DNA of 60,000 nucleotides, taken from the NCBI RefSeq assembly GCF_932526225.1, contig NC_064043.1, forward strand, positions 13,516,085 to 13,576,084, read 5' to 3'. Made by a program: the position numbers and the translations under genes. Shown here piece after piece: positions 1-13,300 of the stretch. This DNA is from Nematostella vectensis (Eukaryota; Cnidaria; Anthozoa; Actiniaria; Edwardsiidae). The notes beneath the pieces were generated by a model. That model was not told the origin of the DNA. It ran no database searches and saw nothing but the letters and a program-made list of their open reading frames with translations. Every line of letters starts with the position of its first letter. The first letter of the stretch is position 1.

Positions 1-718
1 AATCCGGGACTACAATGTGGGAAGGGCGCATCACTATCGCTTTCTCTCCTTCCCCTTGATATATGGTATTTTTTCGAAAAGGCCACGTCGAAATACCACT
101 CCCTAGTTACCTGCTAACTGGTAGCAGGGATAAGTTTAACCATTCTATGCAAAGATATAAAAGTCCTACAATATATTAGAAAAGGCGTGGCATTCCATGT
201 GGCGCTTATTCGAGAAATTACATAATCAAATACAACCAAGATCATATTACTGAACTTGCCGTATGATAAAAAGGTCTCGGTCATAATAATTTTATACTTG
301 TGATTAAAAATTCTCGATAAGCAGCATAATGGCCTTGAACAGCCTTGTTTCAGGTTTTTCTTAGGAAACTTCAATAATATAATAATATTTTTCATCACAC
401 AAGAAGTGGCTAAAATATGGCTACGTGTCTCCACCATTTTCCCTAGATGACACCCTACGTAACTTTTATTACGTCACAGAGCTTTTCCATGTTACGTCAC
501 TTCTATTGCGTTATAGAGCTTTTACATTAAAATTGAAATGAAGCTTAACGCAACAAACAAGATGTTAGATTGATCTTTAGGGATAACCCTATATCGCTTC
601 ACGTTTACCGCTGTATTACTTGTAATGAATTGTGACGAGCATCGTATGTGATTCAAGTTGGATTGACCCAGCTTTGCACTGCTAGTCCCACACCCACACA
701 AATACTCTCAATCAGGTG
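1..718. other. 3' flank of KIDINS220, no gene recognised
   Basis: This stretch probably contains the KIDINS220 3' UTR (roughly 470-718) and then AT-rich flank. The open frame of 107 codons on the minus strand shows no family motif and is not called. An imperfect repeat of the ACGTCAC/TTACGTCA type occurs around 460-505. Confidence 0.5.
465..470 (-). terminator. candidate poly(A) signal of KIDINS220
   Basis: The minus strand reads AATAAA here, about 250 nt past the KIDINS220 stop codon. It is the nearest canonical hexamer I noticed downstream of the stop. The call rests on the motif and spacing only. Confidence 0.45.
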
Positions 719-3700
719 CTAAACGCACGTTTCGTTCTTTTTATCCTTCTTCTGATCACCCTTTTTAACCTCCACAAACGTTGGCTTAGGAGATGGTGTA
801 TAAGTTCGGAACTTCTGCTCTTTGTGATCAACCGGTGCCGTCTTTGGCCTCGGGCGCCTTTGCGCTGACGGATTGTCCATTTCTACAACTGTCGAATCCT
901 TGTCGAGTTGAAACCGCTGCATTAGGGGTACCCATGGTGAATTCTGTTGCGAAGTAGGCGAGTGGTGAGTTAGAGGCGGAGGGGGTGGGGGAAAATCTAT
1001 GTGTTCGCCGCTGTTATGCGGTGGGGACCCCCCTTCAGGACTCACAAATCCCTGTGAAGTTGCCTTTTGTTTAATGGGTGGATTTATCGCCGCACGACCG
1101 ACATCTGATGCTGAAAGCGGTCTCATATTTTCCGGAATACTTTTGCTCGTGTTTAAGGTCTTATCTTTGGGAGTCGATGTGGCTAGGAATGTTCTATGGT
1201 TTGAAAAGGAATTGCTCGTTGTTTGAGACTGAGTAGAGGTTATTGACCTCGGCGATGTGGGAGGACTACTTTTCGGATCATTTTTCTTGACCGCGACCGC
1301 ATTCGTTTGTGGACCGTTACGCCCCATTGTCAGGACAATAGGAGATGGTCTTTCTTCGTTACTAAGCCCGGTAGGCTCAAAGAATAAGCCGCTTTGATCA
1401 GGCAAGCTTTCGTTTAACATCTCGCATGTGCATTCCATCGCTTCTAGTGTGGGAGGAGAGGGTGGAGGGGGGAAGTCCGCGCTTCCTGTCGACTGCCGAT
1501 CGGGTCTTTTCTTAGGTATCCAAAGATCATCATCATCTGACCTCTTCTCTTCATTCTTCCTTTCCTCCTCGCTAAAGAGCATCAAATCTGGGCTCTGTCG
1601 CTTTTTCATCCTGGTCAAGCTGTTATAAGAAGGAGGAGTTGGGAGATCCTCCTCGTCGTCTCTGTAACAAGGTGGGGGTAAAGGCGGCAAGTCTGAGTCT
1701 CCTTCGTCGTCTTCTAGTTCAATGAGCGTCTCTTCTTTCCTCTTCAGCTTCCCTGATGCGTTATCCATCCTTCCCTCCATCTCTTCTTCTGCTATTTTCT
1801 CCTCTTTGCTGCGTTTGTATGTTTGAAGTACTCGCACTGGTTTGCCATCCTGTTCGTTGTGACTTTCAAGCTCTGTCTCAGTTGTCTCGCAATTTTCGTC
1901 GTCCTCTGAATCTGGAGCTGACGGAGGCTGGAGAATGATTTCTGGTACCTGAAATTGGATGTATAAAAGTTAGTTCCAAAGGTTAGAGTCACCTGCCCAC
2001 TTGAATAAGGCCTGCAGCTACGCAAAGCAAAACCGCAAGTTTTCCATGGGTTTTACGATCATGTATTCTCTCACCAAATTGATATCTTATCAAAGTAAAC
2101 ATAGTTACAAATATCAGGTTATTATGGGGCGTGTCACGGAAGTTCTACAAAAGCCTCCAGAATAGCGCTACCGAGTGAAAACGTTCGCCATAACGGCGTT
2201 AAAACAAACAAACAAAAAATATACAGGCTTTGTTGCAACAGATAGGCTAACTGTCGTAGGACGGATAGCCGAAGTTGGGCAACTTTTCGATGATGAAGAT
2301 AATAAACAGTCAAGTGGTACTTTTTAATGCAAATAAAAGCATGCCTTTTCATACAAACCCACCTACATAATACCGCGCTTGTAGACTATCTATCAATGCG
2401 ACCACCTATACACTACATGGAGAGTTAGATAATTCTTTTGTATTCCCCTGTATTTGCCGCGAATATGATACAGAACAATGGCCTCTGTTTACAATTCGCC
2501 TTGAAAACATTGTAATACGCCGTTTGCCCGGCGTCTTCACATGAAACAGGTGTACACCGGGTATGGCTCACCTTTTCTGCGTCCTCATCCTCTGCTGTCG
2601 GTTGGGACGTGACGGGGGAACCGTGAGAGACTGGGGAGGTTGGAACGGTAACAGCTCCTGCGGCGTCACCCACTTCGCACGTGACCTCGGACATAGCCAT
2701 GCTGCGCCGTGGAGTACCAAGCACTCCCTGGTCCCAACCAGCTATAGGTATGAAAAGAGTAATGGAATTAAATAACTGTATAACTTATAGCACATAGTAG
2801 ACTATAAGGTACTTTAGCTGTAAGAATGGACAAGATAAAAATACGCTGCCTCCCCTCCTTCTGACTCTGACATTACCTTTCCTTAGAAGACTAGAAAGGG
2901 TTTGGAAGTAGTGTGCATTGAAAGCGCTCCGACAAAAGGGGGGGGGGGGTTACACCCTTTCCCCCTGGCTGCCAAATTGTGGGTCAACTCTTATTGGGTG
3001 ACTGCGCAACCCCCTTAGTAAATCCAGGGTACGCGCCTACTCGGGGGATGCCCTTGGCTTAATACTGCAAAGATGGTGATGTCGAGTGTTCAAAACGCCA
3101 TTAACGTGTAACTCACCTGATGAAGTTTTTAATAATTGACAGTTCATTTCACCAGGACTGACACATCTTCCATTTGCGTGACTGCAAAAGTATGAATACT
3201 ATCATCTATATTGTGTGATGGGCTATGATAAATCCCTTTCAACGAAATAATGCGAGTTAAATCAAGGACAATCACTGGGCAATGGAAACATATGTTCTGT
3301 ATCTAAATGCTTATTATTTTTATCCTCACTAGTTGTATTAGCACAAAGGACGAGTCAAACTTTATATTGGTATGGGTTTAGTTATAGTGGAAGCTCGATT
3401 TAACGAACCTCTTTATAACAAAGTCCTCGGTATAGAACAATTCCCTTCCATCAGCCCGGCCAAAATAACAGTAAGACTTATGAACCTCGATATTTTTAAC
3501 CCCCGATATAACGAACAGATTTTCTGCAGTATAACATATAACGAACCCTCGATATAACGAACAGATTTTCTGCAGTATAACTTACCAAGTGCCGCATTCC
3601 TGGGGAAAGCGTGCGTTTAGTATCCAGGCCCTGAACAGCTGCCAATCACCGAATGTCATGCCCATAATCTGGCCAAGCTCCGTCAGATCACAAGTCGCCA

Positions 3701-4351
3701 GCACTTTGCCGTTGATGTTGTTTTCGGTGACGATCCCTTGGTACGATGAGATCTGCTTTTGGTCGAGGCCTTCAAGCTCTGCGAGCTAAAAAAAAACGAA
3801 ATTGAAGAGATGAGAAAAAAAAACACCAAATAAGTCTTGTTTCACTGTCCATCCAGCTTGCTTTACGCGTAGTTTCGTAGAGTATGAAGCCCTGTACAAA
3901 TAAGATGCTCAGCTCAGTAGTAAATTAAATCCACTTGAATTATGGCGAATTTCAATTCATCCTACAACTAAAACATCTGAATTATATTTTTAAAGGATCA
4001 AATAATACAGGGAAAGTTTGATGTTTAAATGATGAGAGTTTTGAGTATTCAAAATACCAACAAAACAGCATTATCACGCTAGTCGGATCGAAAGACTTAA
4101 AAAAAATAATAAATGATGAGAGTTTTGAGTATTCAAAATACCAACAAAACAGCATTTCCACGCAAGTCGGATCGAAAGACTTAAAAAAATAATAAAGATT
4201 AATAGCACTACACTTGTCGGTCGGTACACGGGATGTATAGGGGATATGGGCGCGGCCCGTTTAGGTAGGCATGGACCTGTTTGCAGACGTCATCGATGGT
4301 GAGCGCCACTAGGTTGACCTGCTTGTCCTTGACGCCTAGCAACGCGTTTAT
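719..4351 (-). CDS. KIDINS220: KIDINS220 part: SAM-like domain and PDZ-binding C-terminal tail (exons 15-19)
   Basis: Exon 15 encodes [14 protein letters not shown] and exon 16 encodes [28 protein letters not shown] and [12 protein letters not shown]. Together they match the SAM-like domain after the KAP domain in vertebrate KIDINS220. Exon 15 ends in a weak donor (CAA|GTGTAG). Exons 17-18 are short and low in recognisable motifs. Exon 19 (1230 nt) is a disordered acidic and proline-rich tail with an LIELEDD motif also present in the vertebrate tail, runs of five to seven prolines, and a final ETCV, a class I PDZ ligand (T-x-V). Vertebrate KIDINS220 also ends in a PDZ ligand (ESIL), so the function is conserved although the residues differ. 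Confidence 0.88.
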
Positions 4352-7300
4352 CTGTTCACAAAAATATATTTTAGTCCAAAACAGTGGAAAACATAATTGG
4401 AACAAGGGCAGAAAGTAGAGAGACAGGAAGAGTGAGAAGTGAAGAAATACAGAGGGAGTATAGAGGCGTGTGAGAGAAACCGCAATAATTTCAGATTTTC
4501 ACCATACAAACCTTTCACCCTAGCGGTGTGTGTCTGGAGTTAAATACGTTGTGGGGTTGAAGCAGAAAGTGTAAGAAAGATTGACAAGGGATTAGAGGAA
4601 GGGTATAAAGGAAAATGGGGCCTTGTGGAGGACGAATAATGAAGGATAAACAGGTTGATTAGTAGGCAGGCAAGTAGGTAGGAAGGAAGGGAGAGGAAGA
4701 AAGAAAGGAATTGTAGAGAGGGGGAAAGAGAGAGCGGTGAAACGAGAGCTTACTCACCTGATAACCAGAACTTCGCTTGCCCAAACTCTCAGTCTCTGAC
4801 TTATTAGGTATCGCAGCGGACTGCAAAAACTCCACCATCTGTCTCCTGAGCGAGTGATCCAAGTGAACAGTACACAACAGAAAGCGACGAATATCCGACG
4901 CGGTCAGCAGAGGCTGATGGGAAGAGAGGAATGTCTCAAAATACACAGGGTCCCCGTCGACCATGCAGTCGACTTCGTTAATGACGGGCATTGCCGAAAG
5001 AGTAGCCTCGTACAAGTCTTTAAGTGACATGTTGTCCCTTATGTGAGTATTACTGTCCTCAATGAGGAGAACAAGCCACGAGGTCTTGTAGGGCCAGCCG
5101 TCCGCGAGACTCGCCCACGCTGCCAGTCGTTTCCACGAGTACTCGATATTCCTCGCACGAAGTAAGCGACATGTGAGCGAGACTATGTTCATCAGACGCT
5201 TGACTCCTAGTGGATTTACCGTCTCGTTGTCAGCAAGGACCTGTGCTAAATCTGCTGAGATTTTTCTTCGTTCCTCCATCTCGAGTTCGCGCTGGTGGTG
5301 ATCGTGTGCGAGACACAGCTCCTCTTCGTTAGGCTCGTAGAGTATCGACGCGTCCAGGTCCATATCGGGGTGAATACGGCCCGGGACACCGCCATTGCAG
5401 TTATGCAGATCTCTATGAATGCGATTCATGTTCGCACTCTTCTCGTTATCAAAATGAAGCATCTCTCCGTCCCACTCCAGGTCATCGTGCACAATGCTCG
5501 CAGGACGCCCATCCTCGTTCCCCTCATTATCTCGGGCATTATGGCGCACATCTTCTAGAAGAGCCGTTATATTGGCAGGCAGAACCCCTGTGTAATTAGA
5601 TTTTGGTTCTGGGAGATAAAATGGGAGTTGGACAATACTCTTTAGATAGTCTGACGCGCTGATGTGCGACTCGCGAAGGATACTACTGAAGCTTTGATCA
5701 ATAGCGCGGATAATGACACGCGGGTCTAGCGCCATTAGGATGATGAAGGGTGCATCAGGGTCCGTGAAGAGAAGGTTGACTGAGTCTAACAGTTGAAGCA
5801 CCTTGGACTGCTCTGAATTATCAAGCCCATCAATGACAACAACGATACGAGTCTGGTGTCTGGTAAAACCATCTACACAGTTCACCAGATCAGTTAATAA
5901 TTCCACTTCTTGTTTTAAAGCGTGAATAAAGCCTTCCTCTTTCAGCCCAAGTTGCGTCGCAACAACAGAAATTCTCTTCTTTTGCGAAAACACAAGCGAG
6001 TACAATATAGAGCAAAGAGTTGGCAAGTGTACAAGGACGGCAACTCCGACAATAGATGCGGTGGAAATCTCCAGACCAGTCACGATAGAACCCCCAGAGG
6101 TATCGTACACAGTGAACAAAGACGCACTCATCAACCCGCACACAATAATAAATAAGAAGATTATAAAGGTGGGTATACAACAGCAGCAGCGTTTCCAGCG
6201 CGCTTCCGTGTAGCCAATGTCCTCGTATTCCGCGGAAGGTGCACGAAACACGCGATACAACCGCGTCACGAAGAACCCAAACTCAGCCTCGACAACATCA
6301 CATAACGTCTCGATCATCCCAACAAGCGATGCCGCCTCGCTTCCACTACAAGTAAGCTTGCTGAAATCCGTAAACAAGAAGCGAACTGGTAATGCGGGCT
6401 TCATAGCGCTAGGGCACGGAGGGATGCAGAAGATCAGCTGAGATAGCAGCTTTAGAGTCGTGACGGAGGTTGCGACGTAGCTGCCGATGGAGCAAGATGG
6501 AGCATCTCCGTTGTTAGATTTCCGGTCTGTGACGTAGGCGCAAAAGAAGAGGCAGTAACAGCCACTGAAAATGGCCAGACCGACGCAGATGCCCTCGACC
6601 AGCCCGACCGCGGCCCAAAGGATGACCCCGATGATGGTGGCGATGACGAGGACCATGATGAAGATGAACCGAGAGAAATGGAAGACGGGGCGGAGGTCTT
6701 GGTGGGCGAACTCTCGCATCTCGTCTGCAAACGAACAGACAAGACACTTGAGAACACTACTAGCACAGTGTTGCTGGACCGGACGACACTATGGGTTTAC
6801 AAATATAGTCCAACAGACAGTGCTGAATAACGTATGCGCATGCGCGTGCTCTGGCGAAAACAAGCACAATCGTAGTGTTGAATCGTTTGAGAAAAGGTAC
6901 GAAAGGCTGACTCAGTCGCTGATTTGACTAACTGTACAGCATTAAAACAATACTGTTCAAAAGATGACAGATTTGTGTGATAATGAGGGAGTCATAAAGA
7001 AAATTATAGCCTTAGGTTTGGTCTAGTTTTCTTAGCATTCGCCAAAATGTGACAGTTTGCCGGTAAAAAGCCGCCATTTCAAAACAAAACGGCTAGTTTA
7101 ACCGCGCGATACTGGAACTAGTCTTGCGTTTTTCAGCACTGGCAGTCCAACAATATCTTAACATTCCAGCATGAACACCTTTCAACACCACAGCATTTAC
7201 CTACGCCATTTGTGTAACACGAAGTACATGAAATAAAATATTCTTCCCTTAGATAAGAACAATGGCAACGAGCGATTACGATATTATCGTAAACAATAAA

Positions 7301-10300
7301 GCCTTGGTGTGCAAGGTTCAGGTTAGATTTGGTCTGTTAAAATGTCCCTAATAACCCGCGAGGACTAACCCGTTTGACCTTGACCCTCGACACTCACCTT
7401 GCAGCCGACGCAATACAAACGATTTGCCACTTCCCCATCGCGCATACATTCCTACGGTCAGCGGCATGCTGAGTGAGGGCTCACACAGTACGTCAGCCAG
7501 AGCGCTAGTGTAAACGTCATATCCCATGGCTTCCTCGCTATGCTTCTTACCCGTCGCGAATAGCCCTATGGGTAATGGAAGCAGATTAAACGATATAAGA
7601 TGACATTCAAAGTAAGCAATCCCGGAAACCAGTTAACTTTAGAGTGAATAAATCCCCCATTGGGGTCATTCAATATCACTCAAAAGGGAAGGGCGCTTAT
7701 CCGAATATTCCAAGGATATTCCAAAATAACCGCTGACGTTCCTGACGGCGCGCTAAGAACGTGAAAATAGGAAAATGCCGTTATAGATTAGCAGTCGCAG
7801 ACGACAATGCCGTTTTTCAGCAATCCGTGAGCGCGCGCACCGTTTTTGAATGATGCCGTCGCCGTTACGTAAGGTCCCTATTATGGCTTAAAGGGTGCGC
7901 TAAAAACAAGTATTTACGCTGGTCGGATTGGCAATGTGCAAAGATCTGGACGAGGGCACTTACCTGTACCAAATATCTGTGTCAGTATACTGTTTCTATG
8001 CTGTCTATCGATGTTATATGGCGTTTCCCCTGCTTTATTTGGTCGATAGAGTAATCGCGCGTCTTTGGGATTTCGAAGGAGAAGCTCACAAATACGCTTG
8101 TAGCGCCCGCGTACCGCTATATGCACAGCGGTATCCCCTCTCTGAAACAATATAAATACAGCACTTAAATATAGTTACAAAATGAAGATGATTTTCGGTT
8201 ATTGACAGCAGTTCTTACCCTATCAGCTGCTGACACTTGCGCGCCCTTTTCAAGGAGAAGTGCGACACATTCGGTGTGCTTCTTTAACGTAGCACGGATT
8301 AACGGCGTCTCGAACTCCTGCAGTAAAAACACTGAGTCTTTAGTAAACGGCATTTCTTTAAAACAACGCAGCCTTATTTGTCGGCTACATTAATACGATG
8401 TATAAAATTTCTTACTAGCAAAAGCGGCCGTAGAGTTTTCAGATGGATATGACATTTAGACACATTTGCGGATATAATTTCCTGTTGGAGAAAGCCTGGG
8501 GCGGTTACCAAGTGGAAAATTCTATAGCCCTTGGTTCCTTTACGCGGAGGCCTGGTTACTAATTAGCCATTCCAGCTATAAGCATGCGCGCGTACTCACC
8601 ATGGGAACCTACCTCAACTACCGGCATGCAGCGCGCGCTTTGTTTGATGTAAGCTAAAAAAGCGCGCCTTGCATTCTGGTAGTTGAGATAGGTTTCTATT
8701 GTTATGCGCGCGCAAACTTATAGCTGTAATTCAGCTATCCCTTCGGTTCCTTCACGTTAAGGCCTGGGGCGGTTACAAAGTCAACTATCCTATAGCCCTT
8801 GATTGCACCCACAACTCCATCTCGGCGTGACTTACATATGGCAGTGCCCAGCTCCATTACGAGTGTCTTGCTTTTCAAATTTCATTCTTACTCCGCTTCG
8901 GGAAGATCTCTTATAATGTTGGTATAAGCTTTATACCAAGAGACCATGATGTATATCATGGTCTCTTGTTTATACTCAACTCACTCTATTTATGACTTCG
9001 GTCTTGGCTCCCGCTTCGAGAAGATCTCTGACAATGTTCGTATACCCCTTCTCGACGGCGTGGAACAAAGCTGTTTTACCCTCCTATTTGAAACAAACAA
9101 TATTTTAAATATTTTAACCTGCCCTCTCACTAGGTTTGGCATAAATCAGTATCCCACGACAGGTTTGTACAAAAACAGATAGCGTTTTTATGCACTGGTG
9201 ATCTGGATGATGTCTTGAAAAAGAGGTAACTGTTCGTAGGATTCAAAACTCTAATTGTTCTGAAAAAAAAGCCGAAACATTTACACTCAACCATTTGTGG
9301 ATTTTAAGGGGTCAATTACGCGTTATGGAAAACTAAGAAAGTGAATACTTAAACATTTATACAGTTTAAATACAAAAAAAAGTTCAAAGAAAAAATGAAT
9401 CATGATATAAAGTTGCTGACTTGGAAAGCGAAGGTAATACAAAAAAAAAATAAATAAAAAAAATGCCCTGTAACACAAATTCTTATAGACAAAAATGACA
9501 GATTTCTTAAAAATCCTACACAACTTTTCCTTCAAAAAATATTCTGCATTAATATTGGCACACCATCACCCATTGGCCCGCTCCTGAATGCAGGAAGATG
9601 ATGATGAGTAATTGATAAGTCATTAATAAGTCATTTATAAGTAATTGATATGATAGGTAATCCCTTGAGACTTACGCTATCGACGGCGTCCACCTCAGCA
9701 AACTTGCTCAAAAGAGTGCGCACGACTTCCGCGTGACCGTCACGTGACGCGGCGATCAGCACCGTTTCCCCTTCCTGCGCGAGCCAATCAGATGCTAGGT
9801 TAGAACACCGCTTTCCCGACGTTTGGACAAGTAGCTTTTAAAAGCTTACCGTAATGATTCGATGATTTACTGTCGTTTCAGTTTATCTAATAGAGTTTTG
9901 TTCTCAAGCGATTATGAAACTGGGATTGCCCGTCAAAATAAAGTAAGTGCCTCTCGGCCCCCAAGACAAGAGACGTTTAATAACCACCCCAGGCGCGTAT
10001 TCGAATCTTCCCGGTAACTTTCAAATGTTTAGAACATATACTGCAAAAAAAAAAGGATCAAAATTCAAATCTCTATAGTAGCATGTTTTGGCTTTTCCTT
10101 TCTCGTATGCACGGAATCCAAACATCATCAGCATGTAATCGATAATGAGCTTCCTTAACTGATATTATAAAATACCAACATTATTTGTAAACTAGGCTCT
10201 AGGTATCTTCACACATCGGCTACGTACTTTCAATTACCTCCGTGTAGCTGCTATGCACTAATGTATACTACGGAGTATATGCTATACACTAATATATAAC

Positions 10301-13300
10301 ATTTAAACTATGTGAGACTGTAATTGCTTTACACAAATATATAACAAGTAAAATAAGGGAGACACTAATATACAACATATAATATATGGGAGACCGTAAT
10401 TTGTGTAAGTTGTACACAAATGTATAATAACTGTTTTTTTAGCGAACAAAATGCTACAATTTCATATCACCATTTACATTAATAATCCAATTTTTAAAAA
10501 ACCCGTGCTTTTAACACTTGTCTTTGGACCCAATCTAGACCCTTTGTTTCAACAATATATTTGCTATTGCGTTACGAAACACAACTAATAAACATGTCAC
10601 GTCATGATTTAATTTCCTTCCGGAGTCACGTAAAACTAAAATCATTAACACGAAAATAAATCTAGTACAATTGCTACAATCATAACTATGACGAGAAAAA
10701 AACTTTTCTTTGTTGGTATCGAGAATCAAATAACGATTATTGGACAGAAAGAGAGAGGAAAAGCAATAAAAACCCGAACAGATACGAAACACCTTCTACT
10801 ATGTGCTGATGGCTAGCAAACACTGAGGCTAATAGAAGTTCATCTGTCGTTAAACTGCAATAGATAGGACTGAACTTAAGCTTCGAAAACAAGGAAGAGA
10901 TCACCAAATCAAAAACGCTGAATAATGATCTTAAAATAATTTGTTCTTATTTAACATGCTACCTGTTATGAAACCCATTTTGCAAATGAAATATTTAAAT
11001 TGTTGAAGTTTCGAGCACCCGAACAAATAGCAGAATTTATCTAAGGTGAGTTGGTTTTGACTAGCGTCATTGAAAAAAAGTCTGTTTTACAGATTTGCGA
11101 AAACAACAAAGGAATTTCTGTTCATAATTCTAACCTCTGTTTCAAGCTTGGAAAACGAGATGAAAGGCCTATCATTTTCTAACCATCGTTACGATCGCTC
11201 AGGACATTTTGACCTGATTCTAAATTGGTTTATAATGGTGTATGATGTGGTCAATACTGTACGGTTTGTTTACCAGAAGAAATGGTGCATATGTCCGTTG
11301 CGCCGGGAGGGATTTGGTTCGTTTTAGCTGGCCAGCTCGGGGATTCTGCGGTCTTGCTTGCCTCGACTCCATTGTTCAAACCCCTAATGCTATGAAATCT
11401 ACCACTAAACCTCCTCGGGCTCGGCCGAAATCGCCGTAAGATTTCGTGTGGGCATGCTCCATTTGTTCATTGCCATCCTTAAGGCTTTGTACTTGTCTAA
11501 CATGCGTATGGCTTTATTTTCGGTCTTTGTGCTTCATTAGAGGTGATTATCAGTGCGCGTGCTTAACCCAGAAAGGTCACGCTCAATGAATTCATTAAAA
11601 GGGGTTAACAATAGCACAAGTCTAAGCTTTTAATTATCTAAAAACCTAAGGTGAGTTTCACACAGACCCGAACACTCAGCAGTAGTCATTGAGTCTACCG
11701 AAATGAATAACATTATCTTTAAATTAAAACGAAATATCTGCAAAATCGATCTTTTCTTAGAAATATCTAAAAGCCTTTTTAAAGGGTGTGCGATGTTGAC
11801 TTTGTCCGACGTGTTATGATTGTTGTTAAGCCTGTGGCATTTCAAAACGTTAAACATGCCCTTGGCGTAGCGTAAATCAGGGTATCACACTTATCGTAGC
11901 TTTTCTTTAAATGTGCTGTAAAAATGGAGGAATTTTCGCAGAAATGTCTGCGTGAAGATTGACAGATCAGCGGTCTCAAGATGGCACCACAGGCATCCCA
12001 ATCTGTTTCGTCTTTATTACTGTGCACATCTTGCCTTATTTTGTAATATATTATTGCAGTAGTGTTTTTAGAAAAAGGCGTGTTTTCTCGAGGCGCAATA
12101 AGTGTGAGATTATTTGAGTATAGTGTAGTGTTAGTTCTTACTTTGTCAGGCAGATTGTAGTAAGCTCCCTTTGCTATTAATTTCTGAACGATCTGCTCAT
12201 GTCCGTGCTTGGCCGACCATGCAAGCGCAGAGTACCCTTCCTAGAAAAAAAACATCGTTATCAGAAGTGTTTGAGAAAGATAGAGGAGAAATCCATTGAA
12301 AAAAATATACAAAATGTTATAAATGCAACTTTTAAGGACATTTATGGTAAATCTGTCGCAGTACTGAAATGTACATGATTTATAGAAAAAACAAATGCTC
12401 TGTCGTTGATTGAAAAACAAGAGAGAGAAATGTTGTAAGTGACAATGCGAAGCCAATCAATGATTAATTTGCCGTAGTGCTGGTAGAAAAATAGAATTTT
12501 GCCCAAAATGACGTGAAGATTATTAAATGCGAGTTTTCATCGAGAGGGGAAAAACGATTGAACATCTAGAAGAAATTAAGGAGCCGAATTCACATAGTGC
12601 TTTACTGCTATTGGGAATATTAAGGGAGATCGTCTTAGCTCGGCGTGGACTCAAAAACACGCGACTAGTGGTTATGACAATTAAATAACCTCAGACGGAC
12701 CCAGAAGGACAACAAACGCGAAATAAAGCAAAATGGCAAACCAACACATGAATACCATTCATAGAGACACTGTGATGACCCAAAAGCACCCAAGTGAACA
12801 CAACAATAGATGATGGATTGTCGTTAAAGATCATGTAAAATCTTTTGGGTAAAATGTGAAAAGTATAGATAGAGCTCAGGGTAACAAACCTACACTAGCG
12901 CTTCGGGGTCCCTCACTTGTGGCTTTTTCTTTGTGTTATGTCACTTTTTCTCTTCGAGTGATTCAGACATGGCCGAATTTGTTGGAAGGTGACACAGCCT
13001 AAATGGATTTTTTGTCATCATTTGATGAACTCTTTTCCCTCGAGGGAGTATGGCACTTAAGTGGTGAACAGAGATAATTGTTTTGATTCGAACATCTCTT
13101 AAAATGATAAATTTCCATTCTAGAGTAGATAATATGAATAGGAATTGAAAGTACACATATATCTCAAACAGCAATTAGAAAGGGGTACAAGCAGGAAAGA
13201 AACTACTGGAAGTTATGAGTGGGAATGAGACATTATTTTATGGATATTACAGAAGAGACTCAACAGAAGCCATTCCTTTCTTATAGAAAACGGCGATAGC

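Noticed and set aside
3600-3789. Separate small plus-strand genes opposite KIDINS220 exons (for example 3589-3789, 5295-5558, 5922-6155)
   Set aside because: They are antisense shadows of the well-supported KAP and SAM-like exons and have no family resemblance.
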